A stretch of DNA of 64,000 nt, from contig NZ_CP108513.1 of assembly GCF_035989285.1 (NCBI RefSeq), positions 496,001 through 560,000 of the forward strand. Direction: 5' to 3'. Made by a program: the position numbers and the translations under genes. The stretch is from Streptomyces sp. NBC_01235. Lineage in GTDB: Bacteria > Actinomycetota > Actinomycetes > Streptomycetales > Streptomycetaceae. Shown here piece by piece: positions 41,892 through 49,838 of the stretch (its first letter is position 1; the number at the start of each line of letters is the position of its first letter). Below the pieces are notes generated by a model. The model did not search any database, had not been told where the DNA came from, and was given only the letters and a program-made list of their open reading frames with translations.

Positions 41892-43372
41892 GCTCCCTCC
41901 ATCGCCTCGTCGTTGACGGAGGGGGTGCGGCCGCGGGCCCGCCGGGTGCCCTCGGGTTTCCGGTCGCCGGGGATGGTCAGCGCCACCGCGCACGCGGCCA
42001 GGGCCACCGCGCCCGCGACGCCGAAGGTCAGCAGATAGCCGTGCAGCGTCGGCACCGGGGCTCCGCCGACGAGGCTGGTGTGGTGCACGAGGACGGCGGC
42101 CACGGCGGCGCTGGAGACGGCCTGGCCGATCGTGCGCATCAGAACGTTGACGCCGTTCGCCGAGGCGGTCTGCCCGGCCGGGACGGCGCGCAGGATCAGG
42201 GCCGGCAGCGCGGAGTAGGCGAGGGTGGTGCCCGTCGCCACGACCGTCGCCCCCACCATGATCATCCACAGTTCCCGGCTGTCGGCGATGCGCACGGCGT
42301 ACCCGGAGGCGATGACGGCGGCGCCCAGAGCGAGGGTGACCCGGGGGCCGCGCGCCTCGGACATACGGGCGGAGACCGGCGAGAACAGCAGCATGGTGAG
42401 GCCCCCTGGCAGCAGGCACAGGCCCGTCTGGACGATGGACAGCCCGAGCCCGTAGCCGGTGGCCTCGGGCGTCTGCACCAACTGGGCGGTCACCAGCGAG
42501 TTGGCGTAGAACGCGAAGCCGGTCAGGAGCGCGGCCACATGGGACAGGCCGACCCTCGGCCGGGACACCAACCGCAGGTCCACCAGGGGCCGTGCGGTCC
42601 GCAACTGCTGCCGCCACCACAGGCCCAGGACGACCGCGGCGCCCAGGAGCAGTCCGATGACCCGGGCGCTCCCCCAGCCCCACTGGCCACCCTGGGACAC
42701 GGCCAGGAGCAGGCAGATCAGCCCGGCGGCCAGCCCGAGCGCCCCTGTCACGTCGAACCCGCCGGGCTCGCGCACGGGTGACTCCGGCACCGTCCACCGG
42801 ATCAGCGCGAGCCCGGTGACGCCCAGGGCGGCGGTCACCCAGAACATCACGTGCCAGTTCGCGTACTGCACGACCACGGCCGCCGCCGGCAGCCCCAGCG
42901 CGGCGCCGATGCCGACGGTGGAACTCATCAGGGCCACGGCGGATCCCCGGCGTGCCGGGGGCAGTTCGTCGCGCAGGATGCTGATGGACAGCGGGACGAC
43001 GCAGGACGCGGCGCCCTGCAGGGCCCGGGCCGCGATCAGCACGCCGATGTCGGAGGTGAGGGCGCAGATCACCGAGCCGGCGGCCATCAGGCCGAACGAC
43101 AGGAGCAGCACCCGCCGCTTGCCGTACATGTCGCCGGCGCGGCCGAGGACCGGGGTGAGGACCGCTCCGGACAGCAGCGAGGCGGTCACCATCCAGGAGA
43201 CCGCGCCCGGCGAGGCACCGGTCAGCCGGGGCAGGTCGGGCAGGAGCGGGACGACGACGGTCTGCATGACCGCCATGAGGATGCCGCAGTACGCCAGGAC
43301 CGGAACGGTGAGACGGGCCCGCGGACCGGCGACTGAGCCGGTCGGAGTGGGTATCGGAGCGGGCGACGCCAT
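41888..43372 (-). CDS. MFS drug exporter, DHA2 (14-TM) family
   Basis: 494 residues from ATG 43372 (GGAG five bases upstream; GTG 43393 lies too far). About 14 hydrophobic helices. The motif-A loop GRAGDMYGKRRVLLLS and the motif-C region SSTVGIGAALGLPAAAVVVQYANW identify a drug:proton antiporter. Operon with the downstream tetR gene. Probably induced by its own substrate through that repressor. Substrate unknown. Confidence 0.92.
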   Translation of the reverse strand: MASPAPIPTPTGSVAGPRARLTVPVLAYCGILMAVMQTVVVPLLPDLPRLTGASPGAVSWMVTASLLSGAVLTPVLGRAGDMYGKRRVLLLSFGLMAAGSVICALTSDIGVLIAARALQGAASCVVPLSISILRDELPPARRGSAVALMSSTVGIGAALGLPAAAVVVQYANWHVMFWVTAALGVTGLALIRWTVPESPVREPGGFDVTGALGLAAGLICLLLAVSQGGQWGWGSARVIGLLLGAAVVLGLWWRQQLRTARPLVDLRLVSRPRVGLSHVAALLTGFAFYANSLVTAQLVQTPEATGYGLGLSIVQTGLCLLPGGLTMLLFSPVSARMSEARGPRVTLALGAAVIASGYAVRIADSRELWMIMVGATVVATGTTLAYSALPALILRAVPAGQTASANGVNVLMRTIGQAVSSAAVAAVLVHHTSLVGGAPVPTLHGYLLTFGVAGAVALAACAVALTIPGDRKPEGTRRARGRTPSVNDEAMEGA

Positions 43373-43408
43373 GAGCACTCCAGCGGCTTGCACGAAAACG
43401 AAATTCAG

Positions 43409-43447
43409 GTGAATGGCAATTCACCGTAGCAGTGAATTGCCATTCAC
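43409..43447. promoter_or_regulatory. Twin palindromic operator, GTGAAT(N4)ATTCAC x2
   Basis: Two 16-bp sequences, GTGAATGGCAATTCAC (43409-43424) and GTGAATTGCCATTCAC (43432-43447), are exact reverse complements of each other with a 7-bp spacer. Each is also itself nearly palindromic. They lie 37-75 bp upstream of the MFS start. This is very probably the binding region of the co-transcribed TetR protein. Confidence 0.75.
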
Positions 43448-43484
43448 CCAAGGTTCGCCCGTTCTGGTGCGGACGCCCGACCGG

Positions 43485-44702
43485 CTACTTGCGGGAGGCC
43501 GGAGTCCGCGCGTGCGCGCCGCGCGCCAGCTTCGGACCCAGCCAGCGCTTGAACCGGCGCAGGACCTCCAGCCGCCCGGCCGCCCGGTCGAGCCGGTAGT
43601 AGAGCTGGGGCGGCACGTAGGGCAGCAGGGGGGAGTGGCGCTGGCCGAGCAGGGCGAACATCTGCTCCGGGGGCAGATGGATGTAGCGGGTGAGGTTCTC
43701 GTACCACTGGGCGCTGTAGCGGGCGGCGCTCTGCGGGGAGAGCAGGGCGGACTTGCGTTCCCGCTCATAGCGGGCGAGAGCCCGCGGGAGGTCGGCGCTC
43801 TCGCGCAGGGCGTCGGCGAGGGCGATGGCGTCCTCCAGGGCGAGGGTGGTGCCGGCGCCGATCGAGTAGTGGGTGGTGTGCGCGGCGTCGCCGAGGAGGA
43901 CGAGGTTGTCGTGGTACCAGGTGCGGTTGGTGAGGGTGCGGAAGGTCAGCCACTGGGCACTGCCGACTGCGGACGCGCGGCCGATCAGGGGGTGGCCGTC
44001 GAGGATGTGCGCGAAGAGCTTCTCCAGGTCGGCGAGGCCGTCGCCCTCGCTCGCCCGGTCGAGGCCGAGTCCGGCCAGGGTCTCGGGGGCGCACTCGATG
44101 ACGCAGGTGCTCCGCTCGGAGCTGAAGGGGTAGCCGTAGCACCAGATCCAGCCGTGCTCGGTCTCGACGAAGGCGAAGGTGAAGGTGTCGAAGACCTTGG
44201 TGGTGCCGAGCCAGACGTAGGAGTTGCGGCCCGGTGCGAGTTCGGCGCCGAAGTCGTCCGCGTGCCGGGTACGCAGGGCGCTGTGGACTCCGTCGCCGGC
44301 CACGACGAGGTCGGCGTCCGGCAGGTCCTCGGCGGTGATCTCGCTCTCGAATTCGAGCCGTACGCCAAGTGCGCGGGCACGGGCGGCGAGGATCTCCAGC
44401 AGCTTGTGCCGGCCGATGCCGTGCCCTTCGTCGCCGGGCCGGCGGGTCGCCAGATCCCTTACATGGGCGACGCCTTCGTTCCAGCGGACGGAACTCTCGT
44501 CGATCGCGCGCGCCGACTCGGGGTCGCAGGCGTGGAGTCTGTCGAGGAGCCCCTGCCAGTACGTGACACCCCAGCCGTAGGTCGAGCCCTCGGAGTCGCG
44601 CTCGTGGACGGTGATGTCGTGGGACGGGTCCTGCCGCTTGAGCAGGATCGAGAGATACAGGCCGGCGGGCCCGCCGCCGACACAGGCGACCTTCACGCGC
44701 AC
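43485..44702 (-). CDS. FAD-dependent aromatic-type monooxygenase (group A)
   Basis: 405 residues. The N-terminal VACVGGGPAGLYLSILLKRQDPSHDI is the FAD fold, and NLVLLGDAAHTTHYSIGAGTTLALEDA is the second FAD motif. The segment STYGWGVTYWQGLLDRL resembles the anthraniloyl-CoA/salicylyl-CoA hydroxylase group, whose partner domain is often separate or fused. Here only the flavin domain is present. A hydroxylation of an aromatic CoA ester is a family-based guess. Upstream lies the 348-bp spacer leading to the tyrosinase operon. Confidence 0.85.
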   Translation of the reverse strand: MRVKVACVGGGPAGLYLSILLKRQDPSHDITVHERDSEGSTYGWGVTYWQGLLDRLHACDPESARAIDESSVRWNEGVAHVRDLATRRPGDEGHGIGRHKLLEILAARARALGVRLEFESEITAEDLPDADLVVAGDGVHSALRTRHADDFGAELAPGRNSYVWLGTTKVFDTFTFAFVETEHGWIWCYGYPFSSERSTCVIECAPETLAGLGLDRASEGDGLADLEKLFAHILDGHPLIGRASAVGSAQWLTFRTLTNRTWYHDNLVLLGDAAHTTHYSIGAGTTLALEDAIALADALRESADLPRALARYERERKSALLSPQSAARYSAQWYENLTRYIHLPPEQMFALLGQRHSPLLPYVPPQLYYRLDRAAGRLEVLRRFKRWLGPKLARGAHARTPASRK

Positions 44703-45051
44703 CCCTAGGAATTACCGGACGTGGTGGATTGACGACGCAGGGTAGCAGCAGGTGGCATCCGCCGATGGACGCCCTGCCTGCCCGATCGCGCCAGTTTTCC
44801 CACGTGAGCCACACCACGGACGGAACACCGCCGCGCGAAAGTCCACCCGAAGCAGCGCTCCCACGGAAAGGAATTTCCCCTTCCGCCTCATGCGAGCCCC
44901 GTCGACGCCAAGATCATCTTCGTTCAACATTGCACGACTTGTCATTGATTGTCTTGATCACAGCCAACCCGTCGCGGGTGATTTCTCCCGTTCTCCTCCC
45001 GGCCGATAGGCATACGGGGTCGTCAATCGAACGCACCCCAGGAGGTCCCGC
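44703..45051. other. Promoter region between monooxygenase and tyrosinase operon
   Basis: 348 bp without a supported gene. The part nearest melC1 (about 44900-45000) is distinctly AT-richer, with several TTG-type -35 candidates (e.g. TTGCAC, TTGTCA, TTGATT), and ends in a strong AGGAGG ribosome-binding site at about 45040. It should hold the melC promoter. No clear palindromic operator was found. Confidence 0.5.
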
Positions 45052-45414
45052 ATGCCGGAACTCAGCCGTCGTCGCGCACTCACCGCGGCGGCCGTCGTCG
45101 CCGGTGCCCAGTTGGTCGCCGCCCCCGCCGCCCGGGCCGGCGACCACGGCCCCCATGGCTCCCCCGACTCCTTCGACGAGGTCTACAAGGGCCGCCGGAT
45201 ACAGGGCCGGTCCGCCGGCGGGAGCGGTCATCACCACGGCGGCGGCTACGCCGTGTACGTCGACGAGGTCGAGCTGCACGTGATGCGCAACGCCGACGGC
45301 TCGTGGATCAGCGTGGTCAGTCACTACGACCCTGTTCCCACCCCGCGGGCCGCCGCCCGCGCCGCGGTCGACGAGTTGCAGGGCGCCCGGCTCGAACCCT
45401 TCCCCGCCGGCTGA
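45052..45414 (+). CDS. melC1: Tyrosinase copper chaperone MelC1
   Basis: 120 residues. A twin-arginine-like signal [25 protein letters not shown] precedes the mature caddie domain, with the Cu-handling [39 protein letters not shown]. MelC1 binds apo-tyrosinase, loads its two coppers and carries it out of the cell through the Tat pathway. Length and order (melC1 then melC2, 43-bp gap) are as in Streptomyces melanin operons. A strong AGGAGG RBS precedes the ATG. Confidence 0.95.
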   Translation: MPELSRRRALTAAAVVAGAQLVAAPAARAGDHGPHGSPDSFDEVYKGRRIQGRSAGGSGHHHGGGYAVYVDEVELHVMRNADGSWISVVSHYDPVPTPRAAARAAVDELQGARLEPFPAG

Positions 45415-45457
45415 CCGGCCGACCGCCCTCCTCTCGCGCACACTTGGAGCACCGCAC

Positions 45458-46279
45458 ATGACCGTCCGCAAGAACCAGTCGTCCTTGACCGCCGACGAGA
45501 AGCGGCGCTTCGTCGCCGCCGTCCTCGAGCTCAAGCGCAGCGGCCGCTACGACGCCTTCGTCACCACGCACAACGCCTTCATCCTCGGCGACACCGACAA
45601 CGGTGAGCGCACCGGCCACCGTTCGCCGTCGTTCCTGCCGTGGCACCGCAGATTCCTGCTGGAGTTCGAGCGGGCGTTGCAGTCGGTGGACGTGTCGGTG
45701 GCGCTGCCCTACTGGGACTGGTCGGCCGACCGTTCGACGCGTTCCTCGCTGTGGGCGCCGGACTTCCTCGGCGGCAGCGGGCGCAGCCGGGACGGCCAGG
45801 TGATGGACGGCCCGTTCGCCGCGACCGCTGGCAACTGGCCGATCAACGTCCGGGTGGACGGCCGCACTTACCTCCGGCGCGCGCTGGCGACGAACGTGCG
45901 GGAGCTGCCGACCCGGGCCGAGGTCGAGTCGGTGCTGGCGATGGAGACGTACGACATGGCGCCGTGGAACAGCGGCTCCGACGGCTTCCGCAATCACCTG
46001 GAGGGCTGGCGCGGGGTCAATCTGCACAACCGGGTCCATGTGTGGGTCGGCGGGCAGATGGCGACCGGGGTCTCCCCCAACGACCCGGTGTTCTGGCTGC
46101 ACCACGCCTACATCGACAAGTTGTGGGCCGAGTGGCAGCGCCGGCATCCGAAGTCGACGTACCTCCCGGGCGGCGGAACACCGGACGTCGTCGATCTGGA
46201 CGAGACGATGAAACCGTGGAACGACACGACTCCGGCGGCCCTGCTCGACCACACGGCCCACTACACCTTCGACGCCTGA
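45458..46279 (+). CDS. melC2: Tyrosinase MelC2
   Basis: 273 residues. Copper A ligands are H38 (TTHNAF), H54 (TGHRSP) and H63 (PWHRRF). Copper B ligands are in LHNRVHVWVGG and VFWLHHAYIDKLW. It hydroxylates monophenols and oxidises o-diphenols to quinones that polymerise to melanin. It has no signal of its own and is exported together with MelC1. The stop TGA abuts the stop of the convergent RNase HI gene. GGAG precedes the ATG. Confidence 0.97.
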   Translation: MTVRKNQSSLTADEKRRFVAAVLELKRSGRYDAFVTTHNAFILGDTDNGERTGHRSPSFLPWHRRFLLEFERALQSVDVSVALPYWDWSADRSTRSSLWAPDFLGGSGRSRDGQVMDGPFAATAGNWPINVRVDGRTYLRRALATNVRELPTRAEVESVLAMETYDMAPWNSGSDGFRNHLEGWRGVNLHNRVHVWVGGQMATGVSPNDPVFWLHHAYIDKLWAEWQRRHPKSTYLPGGGTPDVVDLDETMKPWNDTTPAALLDHTAHYTFDA

Positions 46280-46285
46280 TCAGGC
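46274..46285. terminator. GCCTGATCAGGC palindrome covering both convergent stop codons
   Basis: A perfect 12-bp palindrome contains the melC2 TGA (46277-46279) and the RNase HI stop (46280-46282 on the other strand). The two genes end exactly back to back. It may aid bidirectional termination, but the stem is short. Confidence 0.35.
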
Positions 46286-46978
46286 CTCGGTGCCACGGCA
46301 CTCCGGGTGGCCCCAGCCCTGCGCGTTCTTGGCGATCTCCTCGCCGGCCGCGTAACCGCGGCCGCACACGCAGCGGCCGGGGAACTTTGCTTTGAGCGTG
46401 CGGGACGACGAACCCCCGCCGCGCCGGGGGGACTTGCTTCCTCCGGCGCGGGCGGACTTCGGCTTCGGGGTGTCCGGCGAGGCCGGCGGCTCCGGGGAGC
46501 CCTGGTCGCTGCCGGCCGGTTGCTGGACGCTTGCCGCCTGGCTGGCGGCGCGGTCGGCGAAGTCGTTGAGCGGGTCGCCGTCGACCTGGTGGGCGGGCAC
46601 GTAGCGGAAGTCGACCGAGCGGCCGTCGAGCAGTTCGTCGATGCGGACGACGAGCTCCTGGTTGGCGACCGGCTTGCCGGCGGACGTCTTCCAGCCGTTG
46701 CGCTTCCAGCCGGGCAGCCAGGTGGTGACGGCCTTCATGGCGTACTGCGAGTCCATCCGGATCTCGAGCGGCACAGCCGGGTCGGTCGAGGCCAACAGCC
46801 GTTCGAGCGCGGTGAGTTCGGCGACGTTGTTGGTGGCCTTGCCGAGCGGGCCGGCCTCCCAGCGGGCCGGGGTCTCCGCGTCGTCCGCCACCACCCACGC
46901 CCAGCCCGCCGGTCCCGGGTTTCCCTTCGAAGCCCCGTCGCACGCGGCCACCACTCGTTCACGCATGCGCACGATCAT
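46280..46978 (-). CDS. rnhA: Ribonuclease HI with C-terminal Cys-containing extension
   Basis: 232 residues (ATG 46966 is an alternative start). The RNase H fold spans residues about 8-150. The metal ligands are the Asp in ACDGASKGNPGP, the Glu in NNVAELTALE, the Asp in RMDSQYAMK and the Asp in FADRAA, with the typical GWKTSAGKPVANQELV basic region. It cleaves RNA of RNA-DNA hybrids. A Ser/Pro/Arg-rich linker and a tail FPGRCVCGRGYAAGEEIAKNAQGWGHPEC, a possible small zinc-binding or substrate-recognition module, follow. Domain order is unusual but intact. Confidence 0.92.
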   Translation of the reverse strand: MIVRMRERVVAACDGASKGNPGPAGWAWVVADDAETPARWEAGPLGKATNNVAELTALERLLASTDPAVPLEIRMDSQYAMKAVTTWLPGWKRNGWKTSAGKPVANQELVVRIDELLDGRSVDFRYVPAHQVDGDPLNDFADRAASQAASVQQPAGSDQGSPEPPASPDTPKPKSARAGGSKSPRRGGGSSSRTLKAKFPGRCVCGRGYAAGEEIAKNAQGWGHPECRGTEA

Positions 46979-47009
46979 GCCATGGCGGGCCGGGCGCTCG
47001 TCCCCGTGT

Positions 47010-47810
47010 CTAGGACACGTCCTCGGTCTGCGGCATCTCGCCCACGGTGGTGGTGACGTCGATCACCGAGAAGTTCGCGCCCTGCGGGTCGCTGATCGCG
47101 GCGAACCGTCCGAACGGGGTGTCCATCGGGCCGAAGCGCAGGACGCCGCCCACCTTGGTGGCCCTGGCCACGGCGTCGTCACAGTTGTCGACGGTGAAGT
47201 AGACGTTGACGTACGACGGCACCTCGGGCGGGAACTCCTCCGTCATCTTCATGCGGCCGAGGACCATGTCACCGCCGATCTCGAACAGGCGGAAGTCGAC
47301 CGAGTCGTCCTGGAGCTGCTTCGCCGCGTACGGGAACACGGCCGGGAGGAACGTGTCCGTCTTTTCCGGGTCACGGGTGAAGAACTCGGCCCAGCAGAAC
47401 GCGCCGGGCTGCTCGGGCGGCGCCTCGAAGCCCTCGTGGACGCCTGCCTGCCACACGCCGAAGACGGCGCCGCTGGGCTCGCGGCCCAGGCACATCGTGC
47501 CGAACTCGCCGACCTTCATCGGCTCCATCAGCACTTCACCGCCGTTCTCACGGATCTTGCCGGCGGTCGCGGCGGCGTCCGGGGAGGCGAGATACAGACA
47601 CCACTGCGAGTGGCCCTCCTGCCCGGGCATCGGCGGGACGACGGCGGCGACCGCCTTGCCGTCGGCGTAGGCCTGTGTGTAGTTCCCGTACTCCGACGAC
47701 GCCTCGCCGAAGGTCCAGCCGAGGACCTCGCCGTAGAAGCGCTTGGCGCCCTCCAGGTCGCTGAACATCGCGTCGGCCCAACAAGGGGCTCCCTCTGGTC
47801 GTACGGCCAT
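47010..47810 (-). CDS. VOC-family protein with two glyoxalase-type domains
   Basis: 266 residues from ATG 47810 (GGGAGGG eight bases upstream). Domain 1 starts GAPCWADAMFSDLEGAKRFYGEVLGW and domain 2 starts GAFCWAEFFTRDPEKTDTFLPAVFPY. Each has the beta-alpha-beta-beta-beta unit of vicinal-oxygen-chelate proteins, ending in SGAVFGVWQ and QGANFSVIDV. Related actinobacterial proteins are annotated as hydroxylases or glyoxalase-like, but the reaction is not established. Transcribed alone. Confidence 0.85.
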   Translation of the reverse strand: MAVRPEGAPCWADAMFSDLEGAKRFYGEVLGWTFGEASSEYGNYTQAYADGKAVAAVVPPMPGQEGHSQWCLYLASPDAAATAGKIRENGGEVLMEPMKVGEFGTMCLGREPSGAVFGVWQAGVHEGFEAPPEQPGAFCWAEFFTRDPEKTDTFLPAVFPYAAKQLQDDSVDFRLFEIGGDMVLGRMKMTEEFPPEVPSYVNVYFTVDNCDDAVARATKVGGVLRFGPMDTPFGRFAAISDPQGANFSVIDVTTTVGEMPQTEDVS

Positions 47811-47902
47811 GGTCGCGGCCCTCCCGATGAGATGGATTGTCCGGTTCCTCACGCTAGCCACCCGGCTGTCGCCTCGCGCGCCGAACACGGAAGTCACCGA
47901 GA

Positions 47903-48235
47903 GTGACCCACGAGCGCTCCGACGCGTGGCAGCGCATGAAGGAAGCGGCTGCACACACGTGGGTGTGGCCGGCCTGAACAACGAGCCGACCATGTACGTC
48001 GCACTGGACCTGCTGTTCGCCGAGCACGCCCGGCTGCCGCGCCGCGGCGGACTCCACGTCGTCATCACCGGCTGCTACGACGACGCCTACGGCCAGGCCT
48101 CGCGCGAGGTGTCGCTCATCAACGCGCACTGCATCTGCATCTGCGACATCCACCCGCGCTCGGCTTCCTTCGTTCCTCACCGCCCATCGCGACGGCGGCT
48201 TCCCGCATCTGCTGATCACGGCCGACCGGGTGTGA
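47903..48235 (+). pseudogene. Decayed gene fragment, coding signal in alternating frames
   Basis: Coding-like sequence starts at GTG 47903 (MTHERSDAWQRMKEAAAHT). It shifts frame near 47957 to VAGLNNEPTMYVALDLLFAEHARLPRRGGLHVVI..., and returns to the first frame by about 48175 as FLTAHRDGGFPHLLITADRV with a stop at 48233. The codon positions have the local GC3 bias in each part. Two small indels explain the pattern. A short repeat (tgcatc tgcatc) lies near the second break. The original family is not recognised. Sequencing errors cannot be excluded. Confidence 0.5.
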
Positions 48236-48279
48236 ATTCCGTTGGACAGCAAGGAGGTTGGCCCCTTGCAATAGGGCGC

Positions 48280-49176
48280 ATGAGTGCTGCGAAGATGCGT
48301 CCGGACGAGGTCGACCTCGACGCCCCGCTGGTGAGCCGGCTCCTCGCCGCCCAGTTCCCGCACTGGGCCGGGCTGCCCGTACGGCGGCTGGCCTCCTCCG
48401 GGACGGAGAACGCGATGTTCCGGCTCGGCGCCGACAAGGTGGTGCGGCTGCCCCGGCATCCCGGCGCCGTCGAGAGCGTGGCGCACGAGCAGCACTGGTT
48501 GGCCCGGCTCGGGCCGATGCTGCCCGTCGCCGCGCCCGTGCCGCTGGAGCGGGGCGCGCCGGGCGAGGGATTCGCCTGGCCCTGGTCGGTCTACCGCTGG
48601 CTGGACGGCCGTAACCCGGTCGCCGGCGCCGTCGAGCAGCCGCAGGCGCTGGCGGCGGACCTGGCGGCGTTCGTCACCGCCCTGCGCGGGATCGAGACGC
48701 AGGGCGGTCCGCCGAACCACCGGGGTGTCCCGCTGGCGGAGCGGGACACCCCCACGCGCGACGCCCTCGCTCGACTGGACGGGCGGATCGACACGGACGC
48801 GGTCACCGCCCTGTGGGAGGAGGCCCTGCGGACGTCGGGGCGCGCGGAGCCGCCCGTCTGGGCCCACGGGGACCTCTCACCCGGGAACGTGCTGGTCGAG
48901 GGCGGGCGGCTCACGGCCGTGATCGACTTCGGCAGCGTCGGGGTGGGCGACCCGGCCGTCGACCTGATCGTCGCCTGGAACCTGCTGCCCGCGTCGGCCC
49001 GCGGCACGTTCCGGGAGGCGATCGGCGCGGACGACGACGAGTGGGCGCGCGGCCGGGGCTGGGCCCTGTCGATCTCGCTGATCCAGCTGCCGTACTACTG
49101 GGAGACCAATCCGCCGCTCGCGGAGAACTCCCGGCATGTGATCAAGGAGATCGTGGCCGAGGCCCAGTCCCGTTAG
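48280..49176 (+). CDS. Aminoglycoside phosphotransferase-family kinase
   Basis: 298 residues from ATG 48280. The APH fold is shown by the catalytic loop WAHGDLSPGNVLV, the metal-binding VIDFGSVGVGDPAVDL and ASSGTENAMFRLGADKVVRLPR for nucleotide binding. Such proteins phosphorylate small molecules; resistance to an aminoglycoside cannot be inferred. An AGGAGG lies too far upstream (22 bases). The usable RBS is AGGG. A 13-bp perfect inverted repeat is embedded in the reading frame at 48722-48752. Confidence 0.85.
   Translation: MSAAKMRPDEVDLDAPLVSRLLAAQFPHWAGLPVRRLASSGTENAMFRLGADKVVRLPRHPGAVESVAHEQHWLARLGPMLPVAAPVPLERGAPGEGFAWPWSVYRWLDGRNPVAGAVEQPQALAADLAAFVTALRGIETQGGPPNHRGVPLAERDTPTRDALARLDGRIDTDAVTALWEEALRTSGRAEPPVWAHGDLSPGNVLVEGGRLTAVIDFGSVGVGDPAVDLIVAWNLLPASARGTFREAIGADDDEWARGRGWALSISLIQLPYYWETNPPLAENSRHVIKEIVAEAQSR
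48722..48752. repeat. Hairpin repeat inside the phosphotransferase gene
   Basis: Perfect 13-bp arms GGGGTGTCCCGCT (48722-48734) and AGCGGGACACCCC (48740-48752) with a 5-base loop. It encodes the start of VPLAERDTPTRDA in frame, so it does not break the gene. It could be a dispersed palindromic element or chance codon structure; strong mRNA hairpin in either case. Confidence 0.6.
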
Positions 49177-49197
49177 CGCGCTCTCGCCGGCCGGCTG

Positions 49198-49680
49198 CTA
49201 CACGCCGTCGTAGGCCTTCCGCAGGGCGGCGATGTCGAGCTTGCCCATGGAGAGCATGGCTTTCATCGCCCGGGCGGCCTTCTCCTGGTCGGGGTCGGTG
49301 ACCATGGGGACGAGCACGCTCGGGACGACCTGCCAGGACACGCCGTACTTGTCCTTGAGCCAGCCGCAGGGACCGGGCTCGCCGCCGCCCTCGAGGAGCT
49401 TGTTCCAGTAGTAGTCGACCTCCTCCTGGTCGGCGCAGTCGATCTGGAAGGAGATCGCCTCGGTGAACGTGAACTCCGGGCCGCCGTTCAGCGCGACGAA
49501 CTTCTGCCCGTTCGCGGTGAACTCCACGGTGACGACGGAGCCGACGGGGCCCGGTCCGGCCTCGGTGTAGCGGGCGACGCGCCCGACGCTGGAGTTCTTG
49601 AAGATCGACACGTAGTGGTGGGCGGCTTCCTCGGCGTTGCCGTCGAACCAGAGACACGTGGTGAATCCGTCGGTGGTCAT
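49198..49680 (-). CDS. PhnB/VOC-type protein (3-demethylubiquinone methyltransferase-like fold)
   Basis: 160 residues. Begins TCLWFDGNAEEAAHHYVSIFKNSSVGRVARY and includes VTVEFTANGQKFVALNGGPEFTFTEAISF, EVDYYWNKLLEGGGEPGPCGWLKDKYGVSWQVVP and a helical tail ARAMKAMLSMGKLDIAAL. This is the standard PhnB-like VOC family, common in actinobacteria and of unsettled function despite its legacy methyltransferase name. Its end is 21 bp from the convergent phosphotransferase gene. Confidence 0.88.
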   Translation of the reverse strand: MTTDGFTTCLWFDGNAEEAAHHYVSIFKNSSVGRVARYTEAGPGPVGSVVTVEFTANGQKFVALNGGPEFTFTEAISFQIDCADQEEVDYYWNKLLEGGGEPGPCGWLKDKYGVSWQVVPSVLVPMVTDPDQEKAARAMKAMLSMGKLDIAALRKAYDGV

Positions 49681-49838
49681 GAGTACCTCCTGGGAACGTG
49701 GTCATCAGTGTCGACCGATCCTCGCCGCGGAACTCATCGGTCGGGCCGGGGATTCACCCGGACGGCAGCGCCCCGCGTGCGAATTGGCATCCGGTTCCAT
49801 GACGTCATCGATCGATCACCGACAGCGGCATCCGGCCC

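Noticed and set aside
48280..49176. Aminoglycoside-resistance gene
   Set aside because: Only the general APH/choline-kinase fold is evident. Many such proteins have other substrates, so no resistance call is made.
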